This document shows, one piece after another, positions 61,987-64,000 of a DNA stretch of 64,000 nucleotides; the stretch's first letter is position 1; the number at the start of each line of letters is the position of its first letter. Under the pieces are notes generated by a model. That model saw only the letters and a program-made list of their open reading frames with translations. It did no database searches and was not told the origin of the DNA. Where the stretch lies: contig JAAFJT010000004.1 of the NCBI GenBank assembly GCA_013298955.1, positions 26,911-90,910 on the forward strand. Reading direction: 5' to 3'. The DNA comes from Chitinophagales bacterium. GTDB taxonomy: Bacteria; Bacteroidota; Bacteroidia; Chitinophagales; Saprospiraceae. The position numbers were made by a program, and so were the translations under genes.

Positions 61987-62310
61987 TTAAAAAAAATGTG
62001 CAATTGATTGATTATCAGACGCTGTTTCGATTTTGTATCGAGCGTTTTTGCCCATTGCTGCCCGCTCGCCCGCCGATAAATGTAGCATTTTTAACATAGC
62101 ATTGGCTAAGGCTTCCGCCGATTTTGCAGGCACTAAATATCCATTGACTTCCTGCTCCACCATTTCTCGGCATCCTGCCACATCGGTTGTAATGATTGGT
62201 TTGTGCATCGCGCCTGCTTCGGCTAAAACGGTTGGCATGCCTTCTCGGTAGGAAGGCAAAACGATACAATCCGAATTGCGCATAAAAGAGCGAACATCTT
62301 TGTCAAGTAC
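61987..62310 (-). pseudogene. C-terminal remnant of a GT4-type glycosyltransferase
   Basis: The frame gives DVRSFMRNSDCIVLPSYREG, TVLAEAGAMHKPIITTDVAG and CREMVEQEVNGYLVPAKSAE, the donor-binding C-terminal part of family 4 glycosyltransferases (EGMP/E-nucleotide-binding motif). Similarity reads back nine codons above the only ATG (62283), to about 62310, where a stop and the MITE-like element begin; the N-terminal 250 or so residues are missing. This is a decayed gene. Confidence 0.8.
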
Positions 62311-62322
62311 TCAGGTTAAAAA

Positions 62323-62480
62323 TAAGTAGTTAAAATTTAAAGAATCGACAACAACAAGGTTTGGAGGGTTTGGAGGGTTTGGAGGGTTTGAAACCCTCCA
62401 AACGTTATATTATATTATATTATATTGAAAATCAATACTTTAAGCTGTATGCTTTTGTCGATTTTTTAACTTAAACTCCT
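62323..62480. mobile_element. MITE-like element copy D (about 158 bp, expanded)
   Basis: Left end TAAGTAGTTAAAATTTAAAG, then ATCGACAACAAC, the hairpin left arm with GGTTTGGAGGG repeated three times in tandem, CCCTCCAAAC, a run of TTATA repeats, TTGAAAATCAATAC, and a right end TTGTCGATTTTTTAACTTAA. It begins where the truncated glycosyltransferase stops. Confidence 0.75.
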
Positions 62481-62496
62481 TTCCATCCAAAAAAAA

Positions 62497-64000
62497 TTAA
62501 AGTTTGCGTATTTTTAAGCTCTGGATGGGTCTATTCGGCAGTTGTAAACTCACAATATAATTGCCTGTCGAAAGTTTTTCCATTGGAATCACCAACGTTT
62601 TTGCTTCCGAAAGCGTGTAATGTTGTTGATATACTTGCCGCCCTGTCATATCCGTAATGCGCAAATCAAAATCAGTATCAGGTATTTCATTAAACATAAC
62701 TTGCATTTCAGCAGGTACAGGATTCGGTGCAATCGCAAAAGTTGCTTTGCTGCTTTGCGCTGCGGTTTGAATGGCAATGACTTTTGAATACGTGTAAGTA
62801 CCATCTATATCTTTGCTTTTCAACCGATAATACTGTATCATTTGTTTTAATGCGTTGTCTTTAAAGGAATACGATTGGGTCGAAGTTTGATTTTTGGCTG
62901 CCACAAAACCGATTTTTTCAAAGGACTTTTGGTCTATGGAGCGTTCTATATCGAAACCCAATACTTCTTTTTCTTGTGCGGTTGTCCAAGTTAAAAGGGC
63001 TGCATTGTTTTCTAACTTGCCCGCGAAATCCAATAATTCTAATGGTAACGGTGATGCAGCAGGTACTCCAACGCCAAAGGATGAAAATCCTGTTGTGAAA
63101 CTGGCGGTGATGTATGCCAAGCCAGATGTACTCACGGCATCATTCATTTGATACACAATCGTTCCGCCCGCAGTCGGCGCGGCAGGCGTTACACTCAGTA
63201 CATTCCCACTACATTTTGCAATACAACCATGCGTACCCCAACTTTTGCCTGTATAATTTTGCCAAGCCGTCACTTCCGCAGGCGTGAAATAAAATGTGAC
63301 TTGATAACTGCCCGAAGCATTATTCGTCGCAGGCGTAATTTGCCAAGTTTTGGGTGCAATCGCTTGTGCAGCAACATTGTTGGTAAACGGCTGCGGGGTT
63401 CCCGCGCCTGTTGCCCGCGTCACTGCGACACTGGTACAGCCATAATCATGTGTAGATGTGTTTTTTATACGTGCAATTAATTGACCATCTGTGGAAGAGT
63501 AACAATAAACATCTGCATTCGGACCCAAATAAACTTGTGCCGTTTCAGTATTTTGCTCTATGGAAGCGGTTGTCGCGGGTGCTTGTGAAGCTAAGGTTGT
63601 TGTAAAAATGCCCCGCCCATGTGTTGCCGCGACCAACGTATAATCGGAACTTCTATATTTCAACATATCCACCCGCACTTTTGCCAAACCTGAATTATTA
63701 CTCACCCAATTCGTCGAAGTACTATTCAAATCATCGGTGCTAAAAACGCCTAATTCGGTTGCAATCAAGGCTTGGTCATTGTTCAACGGATTGAACATGC
63801 CCCACCGAACTGGAATATCAGGCAAATTGCCTTCTACATTCGTCCAATTCAAGCCGCCATCCGTACTTTCACGCACACTGACCACTCCATAATTGGAAAC
63901 CGTGACTAAAAGATGGTTTGAATTGCCCTTTTCAACATCAATCGAGGAAATGTAACCGTCAAAATAGGTTGCACTTGGCATCACGACTATTGTTGGCGTT
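62497..64000 (-). CDS. T9SS cargo with BNR/sortilin-like repeats, C-terminal part
   Basis: The frame is open at the window edge, so the start codon near 63984 is not the real start; about 500 residues of the C-terminus are visible. The N-terminal part has Asp-box-like segments (RESTDGGLNWTNVEGNLPDIPVRWGMFNPLNNDQALIATELGVFSTD, VAATHGRGIFTT) of the beta-propeller BNR/sortilin class. A beta-sandwich region follows, then a FN3-like segment (ALLTWTTAQEKEVLGFDIERS) and a T9SS type A sorting domain (IAPNPVPAEMQVMF, STGNYIVSLQLPN, ending KIRKL). It is expected to be secreted or surface-anchored. Confidence 0.85.
   Translation of the reverse strand, partial: TPTIVVMPSATYFDGYISSIDVEKGNSNHLLVTVSNYGVVSVRESTDGGLNWTNVEGNLPDIPVRWGMFNPLNNDQALIATELGVFSTDDLNSTSTNWVSNNSGLAKVRVDMLKYRSSDYTLVAATHGRGIFTTTLASQAPATTASIEQNTETAQVYLGPNADVYCYSSTDGQLIARIKNTSTHDYGCTSVAVTRATGAGTPQPFTNNVAAQAIAPKTWQITPATNNASGSYQVTFYFTPAEVTAWQNYTGKSWGTHGCIAKCSGNVLSVTPAAPTAGGTIVYQMNDAVSTSGLAYITASFTTGFSSFGVGVPAASPLPLELLDFAGKLENNAALLTWTTAQEKEVLGFDIERSIDQKSFEKIGFVAAKNQTSTQSYSFKDNALKQMIQYYRLKSKDIDGTYTYSKVIAIQTAAQSSKATFAIAPNPVPAEMQVMFNEIPDTDFDLRITDMTGRQVYQQHYTLSEAKTLVIPMEKLSTGNYIVSLQLPNRPIQSLKIRKL

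Overview
The window is chromosomal DNA of a Bacteroidota bacterium, probably from the Saprospiria/Chitinophagia side of the phylum (lineage below phylum is inference). The evidence is two gliding/type IX secretion proteins (PorQ-like and GldE-like), three proteins ending in a T9SS type A sorting domain, several Bacteroidota-type -7 boxes (TAnnTTTG) upstream of genes, and typical families of the phylum (DUF5723, DUF4197, DUF2452, GlmU-family protein, DUF1501/DUF1800 pair). Base composition is moderately AT-rich, and intergenic spaces are crowded with long hairpins and repeats.

Layout. 1-705 is the end of an M16 peptidase. 839-2666 (minus) is a small exported peptide gene, a terminator-like hairpin, an SdpA-like gene and an HTTM/SdpB-like membrane protein, read here as a candidate Sdp-type peptide system. 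3575-8432 holds a large lipoprotein, PorQ, a helical repeat protein and a DUF4197 protein. 8698-8819 is a tRNA-like gene with extra sequence in the anticodon arm. 8910-14430 holds a RING/TerD-like protein and a DUF1800-DUF1501 secretion pair. 14927-23891 holds GldE, an M28 peptidase, an acyltransferase/aminotransferase pair, an O-antigen ligase, a NapH-like ferredoxin and a fatty-acid-hydroxylase/CDGSH fusion. 24031-30610 holds an Rpn remnant, an ABC-F ATPase, kptA, nadK and lon. 31107-42794 is mostly housekeeping: DUF5723, a GlmU-like protein, ruvX, def, acpP-fabF-rnc, rlmB, DUF2452 and a MerR regulator. 43187-53459 holds a large T9SS cargo, an orphan response regulator, an M1 peptidase, a GH13 amylase and an FGE-like protein. 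53963-64000 holds a Nudix hydrolase, a DnaA-box field, DoxX, an outer-membrane protein, a GH18-NodB-GT2 fusion, a truncated glycosyltransferase and a partial T9SS cargo.

The strongest unexplained signal is at 54730-56160: about 1.4 kb without genes that carries 28 exact DnaA boxes (TTATCCACA on either strand, counted by eye), next to AT-rich stretches and a long hairpin. Within 7.5 kb on its left lie seven near-identical 16-bp palindromes (TGTTCCACATGGAACA type) that resemble ParB parS sites. Together they suggest that the window contains the chromosomal origin and its centromere sites, or a large DnaA-titration locus.

Other structure: a MITE-like family (at least four copies of about 130-160 bp, one abutting a truncated glycosyltransferase), two homologous 52/54-bp tandem arrays 12 kb apart, a family of very long palindromes including one with 70-bp perfect arms, and a palindromic AAATTTCGTAAATTT element.
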